Below are positions 8,671 to 17,626 of a stretch of 64,000 nucleotides of DNA, piece by piece. Origin of the DNA: Streptomyces geranii (GTDB lineage: Bacteria > Actinomycetota > Actinomycetes > Streptomycetales > Streptomycetaceae); contig NZ_PJME01000003.1 of the NCBI RefSeq assembly GCF_002954775.1, positions 62,001-126,000 of the forward strand, in the 5' to 3' direction. Numbering within the stretch: the first letter of the stretch is position 1; every line of letters starts with the position of its first letter. The notes under the pieces are model-generated. The model saw only the letters and a program-made list of their open reading frames with translations, was not told the DNA's origin and made no database searches. Made by a program: the position numbers and the translations under genes.

Positions 8671-9594
8671 GTGACTGGCTCGACCCCTCCCTGGAAGCGC
8701 CGCTTCCCCGCGCGGGGAGCGGACAAGGGGCCGCCGGACGGCCCTCACGGTGTGCGTGACGACGAGCGGGGCTCATCCGGTACAGGATCGGCCTCGCTCG
8801 AACCGGCCGACAGGCCGGCCGGCCACGGGGTTGACCTCCCGGTGTCGGCCGAGCCTTCCGCGCCCGTCGCCCCGGGACGGACGGCCGCGATCCGCCAGAA
8901 GGCCGTGGAAGGCGTCCGCAAGGGCGGCAGCCGGGCGAAGGCGAGCCTGGCGTACCTCACCGACCGGATCATCGAGAACGCCCCGCGTATCCCCGTACGC
9001 GACCTCGCCACCCTCCGCAGACAGTTCCCGGGCCTCGGGCCCGAGGAGATCGCGGACAAACTCGTCGCGGGCGCGGCGAGCGCGACGGCGACCGTCGGCG
9101 CGGGCATCGGGGCCGCGGCGATGCTGCCGGTGCCACCTGCCATGCCGACCGAGCTGGCCGCCGAGATCACCGGCGTGGCCGCGATCGAGCTGAAGATGAT
9201 CGCCGAACTCCACGAGGTCTACGGCGTACGCCCGCCGGGCAATCTGAAGCAGCGCAGTACCGCGTACCTCAACTCGTGGTCGGGCGAGCGCGGCGTCGAC
9301 GTGACGAAGCCGTCGTCGTTCAACTCGGCCCTCGGCGGCCAGATGAAGCGCGAACTGCGCCAGCAGATCATGAAGCGGATGATCCGCGACCTGCCCAACC
9401 TGATCCCGTTCATGGTGGGCGCCGCCGTCGGCGCGGTCATGAACCGGCGCGACACCCGAAAGCTCGCGGCCCACATCCGCAAGGACCTGCGGAGGTTCCA
9501 GGTCCCCTGGGACCAGCTCCCGGAACTGCCCCCGCTGGCGCCGCCCGCCGACGCGCTGGACATCGCGGACGGCCCGAAGGAACTCGGGAAATAG
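8671..9594 (+). CDS. Conserved hypothetical protein, EcsC-like
   Basis: 307 residues. A low-complexity, Pro/Gly/Ser-rich N-terminus (1-75) leads into a helical domain with two Gly/Ala-rich hydrophobic stretches, around 127-165 (ATVGAGIGAAAMLPVPPAMP) and 243-262 (LIPFMVGAAVGAVMNRRDTR). The second is reminiscent of the VVGAAVGA-N-R segment of the EcsC family, but the match is weak. The start is GTG with little Shine-Dalgarno signal, 13 bp after the DUF4193 gene, so co-transcription is likely. A terminator follows at 9631. Confidence 0.7.
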   Translation: MTGSTPPWKRRFPARGADKGPPDGPHGVRDDERGSSGTGSASLEPADRPAGHGVDLPVSAEPSAPVAPGRTAAIRQKAVEGVRKGGSRAKASLAYLTDRIIENAPRIPVRDLATLRRQFPGLGPEEIADKLVAGAASATATVGAGIGAAAMLPVPPAMPTELAAEITGVAAIELKMIAELHEVYGVRPPGNLKQRSTAYLNSWSGERGVDVTKPSSFNSALGGQMKRELRQQIMKRMIRDLPNLIPFMVGAAVGAVMNRRDTRKLAAHIRKDLRRFQVPWDQLPELPPLAPPADALDIADGPKELGK

Positions 9595-9630
9595 CGGCCC
9601 GCGCGGGCTTCGGAACACCCGGGCACAGGA

Positions 9631-9656
9631 GCGGCGGGCAAGTCTTTGCCCGCCGC
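9631..9656. terminator. Terminator between convergent genes
   Basis: Perfect 11-bp stem (GCGGCGGGCAA/TTGCCCGCCGC) with a 4-base loop between the 3' ends of the gene at 8671 and the DUF3093 gene at 9691. Confidence 0.75.
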
Positions 9657-9690
9657 CGAAGAAGAATTTGCCGACGCCTCCCGGGCCGGT

Positions 9691-10167
9691 TCAGCCCGCG
9701 TCGCGAGCCGTGGCCGCCCGCGCCGACTCCAGCGCCGCCACCAGCCGCTCGGGCTCCCGCGTCGACAGGTACAGGTACGGCGTGGGGTCCGCGGGGTCCG
9801 TGACCTGCACCCGCAGCGCCGTCGGGATGTAGGCGCGCAGCAGCATGAAGGCGCGGGTGTCGGCCTTGTACGTGCGCCAGGCGCGGGCCTCCTCCGGGTC
9901 CAGGATCTCCGCCTCGCCCAGGGCCGCCACCGGGATCTTCGCCTCGCCCGCGATCAGCGCGTCGCCCACCACGCGGATCCGGATCGACCCGTACGAACTC
10001 GCCGCCACGGCGGCAGCCGCCGTACCGCCCGCCAGGCCGCCGAGCAGGGGCAGCGTGCCGAACGGGAGCAGGATCAGGGCGAAGGAGACGCCGACCAGGA
10101 ACGAGATCAGCCACCAGGAGCGGGGGGCCGTGAGGCGTTCTTCGTAGGGGGAGGCGGAAGGCTGCAT
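9691..10167 (-). CDS. DUF3093 membrane-anchored protein
   Basis: 158 residues. Two hydrophobic helices at ~18-36 and ~40-60 form a hairpin near the N-terminus, followed by a soluble beta-rich domain typical of DUF3093 (YLYLSTREPERLVAALE near the end). The family is actinobacterial (Rv2698 in M. tuberculosis) and consistently lies next to dut and DUF4193. Function unknown. Transcribed opposite to its neighbours; its promoter region (10168-10225) is shared with the divergent thioesterase gene. Confidence 0.85.
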   Translation of the reverse strand: MQPSASPYEERLTAPRSWWLISFLVGVSFALILLPFGTLPLLGGLAGGTAAAAVAASSYGSIRIRVVGDALIAGEAKIPVAALGEAEILDPEEARAWRTYKADTRAFMLLRAYIPTALRVQVTDPADPTPYLYLSTREPERLVAALESARAATARDAG

Positions 10168-10225
10168 GGGGCCAAGCTTGGCACGGTGTCGGCCGAGGGC
10201 CGACTCGCGGGTAAGGTCTGCGGCT

Positions 10226-10810
10226 GTGAGTGGTCCATCCGCAGCTCTGAAGCCCCCCGCCGACGCCGTGGCGCCCGTGCGGCACCCGGACGCGCCCGCG
10301 CCCGGCGAACTGCTCGGTGCCCACTACGAACAGTGTTTCGGATGCGGCGGCGGACAGGCCCACGGGCTGCACCTCGCGGCCCGCGCCGGAGCCGGGGTCA
10401 CCGTCACCGCCGAGTTCACCGTGCGGGAGGCCCACCAGGGCGCCCCGGGGCTCGCCCACGGCGGGGTGCTCGCCAGCGCGCTGGACGAGACGCTCGGCTC
10501 GCTGAACTGGCTGCTGCGCACCATCGCCGTGACCGGACGGCTGGAGACCGAGTTCGTCCGGCCCGTGCCCGTCGGCACCGTGCTGCATCTGGAGGCCGAG
10601 GTCACCGCGGTGGCCCGGCGCAAGATCTACTCGACCGCCACCGGACGCATCGACGGCCCCGACGGGCCCGTCGCCGTACGCGCCGACGCCCTCTTCATCG
10701 AGGTCAAGGTCGACCACTTCATCGACAACGGCCGCCCGGAGGAGATCCGGGCGGCCATGAGCGACCCGGACCAGCTCCGTCGCGCCCGCGCATTCGAGGT
10801 GAACCCGTGA
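10226..10810 (+). CDS. Hot-dog fold thioesterase (PaaI/4HBT family)
   Basis: 194 residues. The 4HBT domain spans about 60-160, with the characteristic AHGGVLASALDE segment (77-88) bearing the catalytic HGG turn and the acidic pair Asp87/Glu88. Predicted to hydrolyse acyl-CoA thioesters; substrate unknown. The N-terminal C-F-G-C-G-G motif (37-42) is typical of this actinobacterial subgroup. I selected the GTG at 10226 because it has AAGG upstream and removes an Arg-rich extension. It overlaps dut by 4 bases (GTGA), indicating translational coupling. Confidence 0.85.
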   Translation: MSGPSAALKPPADAVAPVRHPDAPAPGELLGAHYEQCFGCGGGQAHGLHLAARAGAGVTVTAEFTVREAHQGAPGLAHGGVLASALDETLGSLNWLLRTIAVTGRLETEFVRPVPVGTVLHLEAEVTAVARRKIYSTATGRIDGPDGPVAVRADALFIEVKVDHFIDNGRPEEIRAAMSDPDQLRRARAFEVNP

Positions 10811-11373
10811 GCCCCGCACCCATGGGCCGAGAGCCCCTGGACGTCCTCATCCGCCGCGTCGATCCGGACGTACCGCTTCCGGCGTACGCGCAGCCGGGCG
10901 ACGCCGGAGCCGATCTGCGGACCACGCGGGAGTGTGAACTGAAGCCGGGGGAACGGGCAGTTCTGCCCACCGGGGTGTCCATCGCGCTCCCGGACGGGTA
11001 CGCGGCCTTCGTGCACCCCCGTTCGGGGCTCGCCGCCCGCTGCGGTGTCGCTCTGGTGAATGCCCCGGGGACGGTTGATGCCGGGTACCGTGGGGAGATC
11101 AAGGTGATCGTGGTGAATCTCGACCCGCACGAACCCGTGCGATTCGAGCGCTTCGACAGGATTGCCCAACTGGTCGTCCAGCAGGTCGAGAAGGTCCGCT
11201 TCCGGGAGGTCGCGGAACTTCCCGGCTCGGCGCGGGCCGAGGGGGGCTTCGGGTCCACCGGCGGTCACGCCTCGGTGGGCGGTGCGAGCGGTCACAGCGG
11301 TCAGGCCGCAGATGGCGGCACAACGGGTGGGAATCGATACGCTTCGGTCGTATCCGACCGGGAAGGACAGTGA
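10807..11373 (+). CDS. dut: dUTP diphosphatase
   Basis: 188 residues, trimeric dUTPase that converts dUTP to dUMP and keeps uracil out of DNA. All five motifs are visible: AGADLR (33-38), PRSGLA, GTVDAGYRGEI, the RIAQLVV region and C-terminal RAEGGFGSTGGH. About 35 residues rich in Gly and Ser extend beyond motif V, longer than the standard enzyme. The GTG start overlaps the stop of the thioesterase gene (GTGA); an ATG at 10822 is the alternative start and would remove five residues before the conserved part. The next gene starts one base after the stop. Confidence 0.95.
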   Translation: MSPAPMGREPLDVLIRRVDPDVPLPAYAQPGDAGADLRTTRECELKPGERAVLPTGVSIALPDGYAAFVHPRSGLAARCGVALVNAPGTVDAGYRGEIKVIVVNLDPHEPVRFERFDRIAQLVVQQVEKVRFREVAELPGSARAEGGFGSTGGHASVGGASGHSGQAADGGTTGGNRYASVVSDREGQ

Positions 11374-11374
11374 C

Positions 11375-12142
11375 GTGTTCGGACGTCGCAAGAAGAAGGG
11401 TGCCGCCGAGGACGCGGCCGGCGAGGCCGAGCAGGTCGTCGACAGCGTCGACTCTGAGGCGGACGAGGAAGTAACGGGCGGGCGCGCACGCGTCCGGCTG
11501 GAGCCGGAGCCGCGCCCCGACGGGCCCTGGGACGACACCGAGGTGCGCGAGCCCGGCGAGGGCCGCGTCGACCTGGGCGGTCTGTTCGTGCCCGGGGTCG
11601 ACGGCATGGAGCTGCGGGTCGAGGTCGCGGGCGACGCGATCGTCGCGGCGACCGTCGTGCTGCGCGACAGCGCCGTACAGCTCCAGGCCTTCGCCGCGCC
11701 CAAGCGCGAGGGCATCTGGGGCGAGGTGCGCGAGGAGATCGCCTCCGGCATCACCCAGCAGGGTGGCATCGTCGACGAGGTCGAGGGGCCGCTGGGCTGG
11801 GAGCTGCGGGCGCAGGTTCCGGTGCAACTGCCGGACGGCACGGGCGGTTTCCAGGTCGTGCGGTTCGTCGGTGTGGACGGTCCGCGGTGGTTCCTGCGCG
11901 GGGTCATCTCCGGGCAGGGCGCCGTGCAGCCGCAGGCGGCCGGGCTGCTGGAGCAGATCTTCCGGGACACGGTCGTCGTGCGTGGCGAGGGGCCGATGGC
12001 GCCTCGCGACCCGATCGTCCTGAAGCTGCCGAACGACGCGCAGATGGTGCCCGAGGGCGTCCAGCAGGAGGAGCAGGGTTCGCGCTTCGGCGGTGGCATG
12101 GGCCAGCTGCAGCGGGGGCCGGAGATCACCGAGGTTCGCTAG
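11375..12142 (+). CDS. DUF3710 protein
   Basis: 255 residues, DUF3710 (Rv2696c-like), always downstream of dut in Actinobacteria. The N-terminus is short and basic (VFGRRKKKG), then a highly acidic linker, then a compact alpha/beta domain (~65-235) with the conserved stretch FAAPKREGIWGEVREEIASGI. The GTG start is chosen because GGAAGGA lies 9 bases upstream and the longer open frame overlaps dut in its Gly-rich tail. Function unknown. A 21-bp stem-loop just after the gene ends the dut unit. Confidence 0.9.
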   Translation: MFGRRKKKGAAEDAAGEAEQVVDSVDSEADEEVTGGRARVRLEPEPRPDGPWDDTEVREPGEGRVDLGGLFVPGVDGMELRVEVAGDAIVAATVVLRDSAVQLQAFAAPKREGIWGEVREEIASGITQQGGIVDEVEGPLGWELRAQVPVQLPDGTGGFQVVRFVGVDGPRWFLRGVISGQGAVQPQAAGLLEQIFRDTVVVRGEGPMAPRDPIVLKLPNDAQMVPEGVQQEEQGSRFGGGMGQLQRGPEITEVR

Positions 12143-12155
12143 CCGTACCGTTTTT

Positions 12156-12202
12156 CGCCGTGTGGGCCGTACTCCTCACCCAGGAGTACGGCCCACACGG
12201 CG
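12156..12202. terminator. 21-bp perfect stem-loop terminator
   Basis: Arms 12156-12176 and 12182-12202 are perfect reverse complements with a 5-base loop, directly after the DUF3710 gene and 120 bp before kdpD. One of the strongest hairpins in the window. Confidence 0.85.
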
Positions 12203-12325
12203 TTCACCGGCGCGTCAGGGTTGTGTCAAAGACCTGCTCCCGCCCACCTCTCGTCCCTTTTGTCGACATTGCTGGACGTAGGGTCGACGCTGCGTAAGCA
12301 GCAGGAACGGGAAGACAATGAGGCC

Positions 12326-14932
12326 ATGGGACGCGGCAAGCTACGGATCTACCTCGGTGCGGCACCGGGCGTCGGCAAGACGTACGCGATGCTCTCCGAG
12401 GCGCATCGCCGTGTCGAGCGCGGTACGGACTGCGTGGTGGCCTTCGTGGAGCACCACAGCCGGCCGCGTACGGAGGTGATGCTGCACGGTCTTGAGCAGA
12501 TCCCGCGCAAGGAGCTGGCCTACCGCGGCTCCGTGTTCACCGAGATGGACGTGGACGCGGTCCTCGCCCGCCGCCCCCAGGTCGCCCTGGTGGACGAACT
12601 GCCGCACACCAACATTCCGGGCTCGCGCAACACCAAGCGCTGGCAGGACGTCGAGGAGCTGCTGGCCGCCGGTATTGACGTGATATCGACTGTCAACATT
12701 CAACATCTTGAGTCGTTGGGTGACGTGGTTGAGTCGATCACTGGTGTACGTCAACAGGAGACCGTCCCCGACGAGGTGGTCCGGCGTGCGGATCAGATCG
12801 AGCTGGTCGACATGTCCCCGCAGGCGCTGCGCCGGCGGATGGCCCACGGCAACATCTACAAGTCCGACAAGGTCGACGCGGCCCTCGCCAACTACTTCCG
12901 CCCGGGGAACCTGACCGCCCTGCGCGAACTGGCGCTGCTCTGGGTCGCCGACCGGGTCGACGAGTACCTGACCGAGTACCGCAGCGAGCACCACGTCTCC
13001 AGGATCTGGGGCTCGCGCGAGCGGATCGTGGTCGGCCTGACCGGCGGACCCGAGGGCCGTACGTTGATCCGGCGGGCCGCGCGGCTCGCGGAGAAGGGCG
13101 CGGGCGGCGAGGTCATGGCCGTCTACATCGCCCGCAGCGACGGGCTGACCAACGCCTCGCCGAAGGAACTGACCGTCCAGCGAACCCTGGTCGAGGACCT
13201 CGGCGGAACGTTTCACCATGTGGTCGGGGACGACATCCCGGTGGCCCTGCTGGACTTCGCGCGCGGTGTCAACGCCACCCAGATCGTGCTGGGCGTCTCC
13301 CGGCGCAAGACCTGGCAGTACGTCTTCGGCCCGGGCGTCGGCGCGACCGTGGCCCGGGACTCGGGGCCCGACCTCGACGTCCACCTGATCACCCACGGCG
13401 AGGCCGGCAAGGGGCGCGGGCTGCCCGTGGCCCGGGGCGCCAGGCTCGGGCGGGCGCGGATCATCTGGGGCTGGCTGGTCGGTGTGGCCGGTCCGGTGGT
13501 GCTCGCGCTGCTGCTGAGCGCCGTCGACCTCGGCCTCGCCAACGACATGCTGCTGTTCCTGGCACTCACGGTGGCGGCGGCCCTGCTCGGCGGCCTCTAC
13601 CCGGCGCTCGCCTCGGCGGCCTTCGGCTCGATGCTGCTGAACTACTTCTACACACCGCCCTACCACCGGCTGACCATCGCCGACCCCAAGAACATCGTCG
13701 CCCTCGTGATCTTCTTCGGGGTCGCGGTGTCGGTGGCGTCCGTGGTGGACCTGGCCGCCCGGCGCACGCATCAGGCGGCCCGGCTGCGAGCCGAGTCGGA
13801 GATCCTCTCCTTCCTCGCGGGGAGCGTCCTGCGCGGCGAGACCAGCCTGGAGGCGCTGCTCGACCGGGTCAGGGAGACCTTCGGTATGGACTCCGTGGCG
13901 CTGCTGGAACGGGCGAGCGATGTCGATCCCTGGACCTGCGCGGGCAGCGTGGGCACCCGGCAGGCGGTGCAGCGGCCCGAGGACGCCGACGTGGACATGC
14001 CGGTCGGCGACCACATGGCACTCGCGCTGTCCGGCCGGGTGCTGCCCGCCGCCGACCGGCGCGTGCTGGCCGCGTTCGCCGCGCAGGCGGCCGTGGTCCT
14101 GGACCGCAGACGCCTCCAGTCCCAGGCCGACCAGGCCCGCACCCTCGCCGAGGGCAACCGGATCCGTACGGCGCTGCTCGCCGCCGTCAGCCATGACCTC
14201 CGTACGCCACTGGCCGGGATCAAGGCGGCCGTCTCGTCGCTGCGGTCGGACGACGTCGAGTGGTCCGAGGAGGACCGGGCCGAGTTGCTGGCTGGTATCG
14301 AGGACGGCGCCGACCGGCTCGACCACCTGGTGGGCAATCTGCTCGACATGTCCCGGCTCCAGACCGGCACGGTCACCCCGCTGATCAGGGAGATCGACCT
14401 CGACGAGGTGGTGCCGATGGCGCTGGGGGGCGTACCCGAGGGCAGTGTCGAGCTGGACATCCCCGAGACGCTGCCGATGGTCGCCGTGGACCCCGGGCTG
14501 CTGGAGCGGTCGGTGGCCAACCTGGTCGAGAACGCCGTCAAGTACAGCCCGGACGGGGAGCGGGTGCTGGTGGCCGCCAGTGCCATCGCCGACCGGGTCG
14601 AGGTGCGGGTGGTGGACCGGGGGCCCGGGGTGCCGGACGAGGCGAAGGACCGCATCTTCGAGCCCTTCCAGCGGTACGGTGACGCTCCGCGCGGGGCCGG
14701 GGTGGGGCTGGGGCTGGCCGTGGCCAGGGGGTTCGCCGAGGCGATGGGCGGCACGCTGCAGGCCGAGGACACGCCTGGGGGCGGACTGAGCATGGTGCTC
14801 ACGGTGCGGGCGGCGACGGTGGTGGGGTCGGGGCCGGGTGTTGGTGCGGGGGACGAGTCCTCGCTCCGTGGTGGAGTGACGGGGGCTGTGGGAGTGGGAA
14901 CAGAAGTGCGGTCCGAGAGGCAGGTTTCATGA
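12326..14932 (+). CDS. kdpD: Sensor histidine kinase KdpD
   Basis: 868 residues, normal length. Order: KdpD N-terminal domain with Walker A (GAAPGVGKT, 11-19), a universal-stress-like domain (~235-365), four clustered transmembrane helices (~385-480, DUF4118), a GAF-like domain, HisKA with phospho-acceptor His623 (AAVSHDLRTPLA) and GHKL ATPase (N box VENAVKYSPDG). KdpD senses K+ limitation and osmotic stress, and in other bacteria drives the kdpFABC pump. No kdpFABC is present in this window. The ATG was chosen by similarity; the ribosome site (GAGG) is weak. kdpE overlaps by 4 bases. Confidence 0.93.
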   Translation: MGRGKLRIYLGAAPGVGKTYAMLSEAHRRVERGTDCVVAFVEHHSRPRTEVMLHGLEQIPRKELAYRGSVFTEMDVDAVLARRPQVALVDELPHTNIPGSRNTKRWQDVEELLAAGIDVISTVNIQHLESLGDVVESITGVRQQETVPDEVVRRADQIELVDMSPQALRRRMAHGNIYKSDKVDAALANYFRPGNLTALRELALLWVADRVDEYLTEYRSEHHVSRIWGSRERIVVGLTGGPEGRTLIRRAARLAEKGAGGEVMAVYIARSDGLTNASPKELTVQRTLVEDLGGTFHHVVGDDIPVALLDFARGVNATQIVLGVSRRKTWQYVFGPGVGATVARDSGPDLDVHLITHGEAGKGRGLPVARGARLGRARIIWGWLVGVAGPVVLALLLSAVDLGLANDMLLFLALTVAAALLGGLYPALASAAFGSMLLNYFYTPPYHRLTIADPKNIVALVIFFGVAVSVASVVDLAARRTHQAARLRAESEILSFLAGSVLRGETSLEALLDRVRETFGMDSVALLERASDVDPWTCAGSVGTRQAVQRPEDADVDMPVGDHMALALSGRVLPAADRRVLAAFAAQAAVVLDRRRLQSQADQARTLAEGNRIRTALLAAVSHDLRTPLAGIKAAVSSLRSDDVEWSEEDRAELLAGIEDGADRLDHLVGNLLDMSRLQTGTVTPLIREIDLDEVVPMALGGVPEGSVELDIPETLPMVAVDPGLLERSVANLVENAVKYSPDGERVLVAASAIADRVEVRVVDRGPGVPDEAKDRIFEPFQRYGDAPRGAGVGLGLAVARGFAEAMGGTLQAEDTPGGGLSMVLTVRAATVVGSGPGVGAGDESSLRGGVTGAVGVGTEVRSERQVS

Positions 14933-15612
14933 CCCGGGTGCTGGTGGTCGACGACGAGCCGCAGATCGTGCGTGCCCTCGTGATCAACCTCAGGGCGCGC
15001 AAGTACGAGGTCGACGCGGCCCCCGACGGAGCCACCGCCCTCGAACTCGCCGCCGCCCGCCATCCCGACGTGGTCGTGCTCGACCTGGGGCTGCCCGACA
15101 TGGACGGCGTCGAGGTGATCAAGGGGCTCCGGGGCTGGACACGGGTGCCGATCCTGGTGCTGTCCGCCCGGCACTCGTCCGACGAGAAGGTCGAGGCGCT
15201 GGACGCGGGCGCCGACGACTACGTCACCAAGCCCTTCGGCATGGACGAGCTGCTGGCCAGGCTGCGCGCCGCCGTCCGCCGGGCCGAGCCGACCGGGAGC
15301 GGCGAGGACGACGTCATGGTGGAGACCGAGGAGTTCACCGTCGACCTCGCGGCGAAAAAGGTGCACCGCGGGGGGCGTGACGTACGGCTGACTCCCACGG
15401 AGTGGCATCTGCTGGAGGTGCTCGTGCGCAACACGGGGCGGCTGGTCAGCCAGAAGCAGCTGCTGCAGGAGGTGTGGGGGCCGTCCTACGGGACGGAGAC
15501 CAACTATCTGCGCGTGTACATGGCACAGCTGCGGCGCAAGCTGGAGACGGACCCCTCGCATCCGAAGCACTTCATCACCGAGCCGGGGATGGGGTACCGC
15601 TTCGAGCGGTAG
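14929..15612 (+). CDS. kdpE: Response regulator KdpE
   Basis: 227 residues, OmpR family. Receiver domain 1-115 with acidic pair (VVDDEP), phospho-acceptor Asp52 (VVLDLGLPDMDG), YVTKPFG; winged-helix domain ~130-227 ending GMGYRFER. The ATG overlaps the kdpD stop codon (ATGA), so the pair is translationally coupled. Predicted to control K+ uptake genes; here its nearest possible targets are the TrkA-type and KimA-type genes downstream, which is inference from position. Confidence 0.93.
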   Translation: MTRVLVVDDEPQIVRALVINLRARKYEVDAAPDGATALELAAARHPDVVVLDLGLPDMDGVEVIKGLRGWTRVPILVLSARHSSDEKVEALDAGADDYVTKPFGMDELLARLRAAVRRAEPTGSGEDDVMVETEEFTVDLAAKKVHRGGRDVRLTPTEWHLLEVLVRNTGRLVSQKQLLQEVWGPSYGTETNYLRVYMAQLRRKLETDPSHPKHFITEPGMGYRFER

Positions 15613-15629
15613 GGCCCCGCTCCGGGGCC
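15613..15629 (+). terminator. Hairpin after kdpDE
   Basis: GGCCCCG/CGGGGCC stem of 7 bp with a CTC loop begins immediately after the kdpE stop codon. Confidence 0.5.
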
Positions 15630-15693
15630 TGTGGGGGAGGGGCTGCGGTCCCGGGGGTACGTCTGTGTCGGTGGGCGCCGGTACGCTTTGGGT

Positions 15694-16092
15694 ATGAGTG
15701 CTGTCCCTCGTTCCGAGAAGCCGGTGGGCCGGTTTCGGCGCATGCTCGACCGGCTCTCCTCGTCCCAGGAGGACCTGGAGTCCGAGGAGCTGCGCGAGGA
15801 CGCCGAGACCGCGGGCTGCACCCGCATCGGTGACTGCCACGACCGACAGATAGTGACGGTTACTGGTACCTTGCGCACGGTCACGCTGCGGCCGAGGGCG
15901 GGGGTCCCGGCCCTGGAGGCCGAGCTGTTCGACGGTTCGGCCGCGCTGGACGTGGTGTGGCTCGGCCGGCGTTCCATCGTCGGGATAGAGCCGGGGCGCA
16001 AGCTGATCGCGTCGGGGCGGATCTCGATGAGCCGGGGACGCCGTGTGCTGTTCAATCCGAAATACGAACTGAGACCTCTCGGACGGGAGTAG
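15694..16092 (+). CDS. OB-fold nucleic acid-binding domain protein
   Basis: 132 residues. After a basic N-terminus (PRSEKPVGRFRRMLDRL) an OB-fold domain covers about 45-128 (IVTVTGTLRTVTL ... RISMSRGRRVLFNPKYEL), similar to the anticodon-binding/RecG-type OB fold. The start at ATG 15694 lacks a Shine-Dalgarno; TACGCT ends 7 bases upstream, so the message may be leaderless. The DUF3159 gene follows after 3 bp, a conserved pair in Actinobacteria near the trkA genes. Function unknown; nucleic-acid binding is inferred from the fold. Confidence 0.82.
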   Translation: MSAVPRSEKPVGRFRRMLDRLSSSQEDLESEELREDAETAGCTRIGDCHDRQIVTVTGTLRTVTLRPRAGVPALEAELFDGSAALDVVWLGRRSIVGIEPGRKLIASGRISMSRGRRVLFNPKYELRPLGRE

Positions 16093-16095
16093 CCG

Positions 16096-16815
16096 GTGAC
16101 CTCGCTCGACAAGCCGACCGAAGACGCCCAGCACGATTCCAGGGCGGTGACCGAGGCCGCGCTCTTCGAGGCGTTCGGCGGTCTGCGGGGCATGATCGAG
16201 ACGGTCCTGCCGGGGCTGCTCTTCGTCACGATCTACACGATCAAGAAGGACCTGCACCTGTCGGCCTTCGCGGCGCTGGGTGTCTCGGTGGTGCTGGTCG
16301 TCGTACGCCTCGTCACGAAGGACACCGTCAAGCACGCCTTCAGCGGTGTCTTCGGGGTCGCCTTCGGTGTCGTCTTCGCGATGATGACGGGCAACGCGAA
16401 GGACTTCTATCTGCCCGGCATGCTGTACACGCTGGGGATGGCGCTGGCCTACATCATCTCGACGCTGGCCGGTTTTCCGCTGCTGGGGCTGATGCTCGGG
16501 CCGGTGTTCAAGGAGAACCTCTCCTGGCGTACGCGCAACCCCGGGCGCAAGAAGGCCTATGTGAAGGCCAGTTGGGCGTGGGGGCTGATTCTGCTCACCA
16601 AGTGCGCGATTCTGTTCCCGCTGTACTGGTGGGCGGACACGGCGTCGCTGGGGTGGGTGCTGGTGGCGCTGAAGATTCCGCCGTTCCTGCTGGCGGTGTG
16701 GCTGACGTGGGTGTTCCTGGCGAAGGCGCCGGCGCCCATTGATGTGTTCGCTGAGATGGAAGCGGAGGAGAAGGCGGAGGAGGAGCGGCGTAAGGCCGCG
16801 GCTTCTTCCGAGTAG
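16096..16815 (+). CDS. DUF3159 membrane protein
   Basis: 239 residues with five or six transmembrane helices (first at ~38-60) between a soluble, Ala/Glu-rich N-terminus and a strongly charged C-terminal tail (EMEAEEKAEEERRKAAA). DUF3159 is an actinobacterial membrane family of unknown function. GTG start with GGGAG upstream, 3 bp after the OB-fold gene, so the two form an operon. Possible link to the neighbouring K+ genes is by position only. Confidence 0.85.
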   Translation: MTSLDKPTEDAQHDSRAVTEAALFEAFGGLRGMIETVLPGLLFVTIYTIKKDLHLSAFAALGVSVVLVVVRLVTKDTVKHAFSGVFGVAFGVVFAMMTGNAKDFYLPGMLYTLGMALAYIISTLAGFPLLGLMLGPVFKENLSWRTRNPGRKKAYVKASWAWGLILLTKCAILFPLYWWADTASLGWVLVALKIPPFLLAVWLTWVFLAKAPAPIDVFAEMEAEEKAEEERRKAAASSE

Positions 16816-16875
16816 GGGGTGTGAGGGGCCGGCGTCGGGTTTCTTCGCCCCCGCCGCCCCTACCCGTTCCCATCC

Positions 16876-16947
16876 CTGGGGGCTGCGCCCCCAGACCCCC
16901 CTTTCGCGCTGAACGCGCTCGTCCTCAAACGCCGGACGGGCTGAAAG
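16876..16947. repeat. Streptomyces-type intergenic repeat
   Basis: Begins with the palindrome CTGGGGGC-TGC-GCCCCCAG (16876-16894), then a run of C, then a segment reading CGCTGAACGCGCTCGTCC and CTCAAACGCCGGACGGGCTG up to ~16947. I recognise this string as one of the very common dispersed intergenic repeats of Streptomyces chromosomes. It lies between convergent genes and may act as a terminator. Confidence 0.7.
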
Positions 16948-16960
16948 GATCCAGCGGCCG

Positions 16961-17626
16961 TCAGTCCTTTCGGACCGACAGCAGGTCCTCCAGCTGTTCC
17001 TCTCTTGCCTGGGCGGCTACGAACAGGAGTTCGTCGCCCGCTTCCAGGGAGTCCTCCCGGGTCGGGGTCAGGACCCGGGCGCCTCGGATGATCGCCACCA
17101 GGGACGTGTCCTCCGGCCAGTCCACGTCGCCGACCTGGGTGCCGGCCAGGGCGGACTCCGGGGGGAGGGTCAGTTCGACGAGGTTCGCGTCGCCGTGGCT
17201 GAAGCGGAGCAGGCGTACCAGGTCGCCGACGCTCACCGCCTCCTCGACCAGGGCCGACATCAGGCGGGGGGTGGAGACCGCCACGTCTACGCCCCAGGAC
17301 TCGTTGAACAGCCACTCGTTCTTGGGGTTGTTGACGCGGGCGACGACGCGTGGGACGCCGTACTCCGTCTTGGCGAGGAGCGACACGACCAGGTTCACCT
17401 TGTCGTCGCCCGTCGCGGCGATCACCACGTTGCAGCGTTGCAGCGCCGCCTCGTCCAACGACGTGATCTCGCAGGCGTCGGCCAGCAGCCACTCCGCCTG
17501 GGGGACCCGTTCGACCGAGATGGCCGTGGGGGCCTTGTCGATCAGCAGGATCTCGTGGCCGTTCTCCAGCAGTTCGCCCGCGATCGAGCGGCCGACGGCA
17601 CCGGCACCGGCAATGGCGACTCTCAT
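16961..17626 (-). CDS. trkA: TrkA-type NAD-binding/RCK potassium regulatory protein
   Basis: 221 residues: RCK_N (TrkA_N) Rossmann domain with GAGAVG at 7-12 and downstream Asp (LLIDK), then RCK_C (~135-215). Such proteins gate K+ transporters in response to nucleotides (NAD(H), ATP) and sometimes c-di-AMP. Its ATG overlaps the stop of the preceding TrkA-type gene by one base (TGATG), so the two should be made together and may form a heteromer. The membrane partner could be the divergently encoded KimA-like transporter at 18719 or another channel elsewhere; no TrkH is present here. Confidence 0.88.
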   Translation of the reverse strand: MRVAIAGAGAVGRSIAGELLENGHEILLIDKAPTAISVERVPQAEWLLADACEITSLDEAALQRCNVVIAATGDDKVNLVVSLLAKTEYGVPRVVARVNNPKNEWLFNESWGVDVAVSTPRLMSALVEEAVSVGDLVRLLRFSHGDANLVELTLPPESALAGTQVGDVDWPEDTSLVAIIRGARVLTPTREDSLEAGDELLFVAAQAREEQLEDLLSVRKD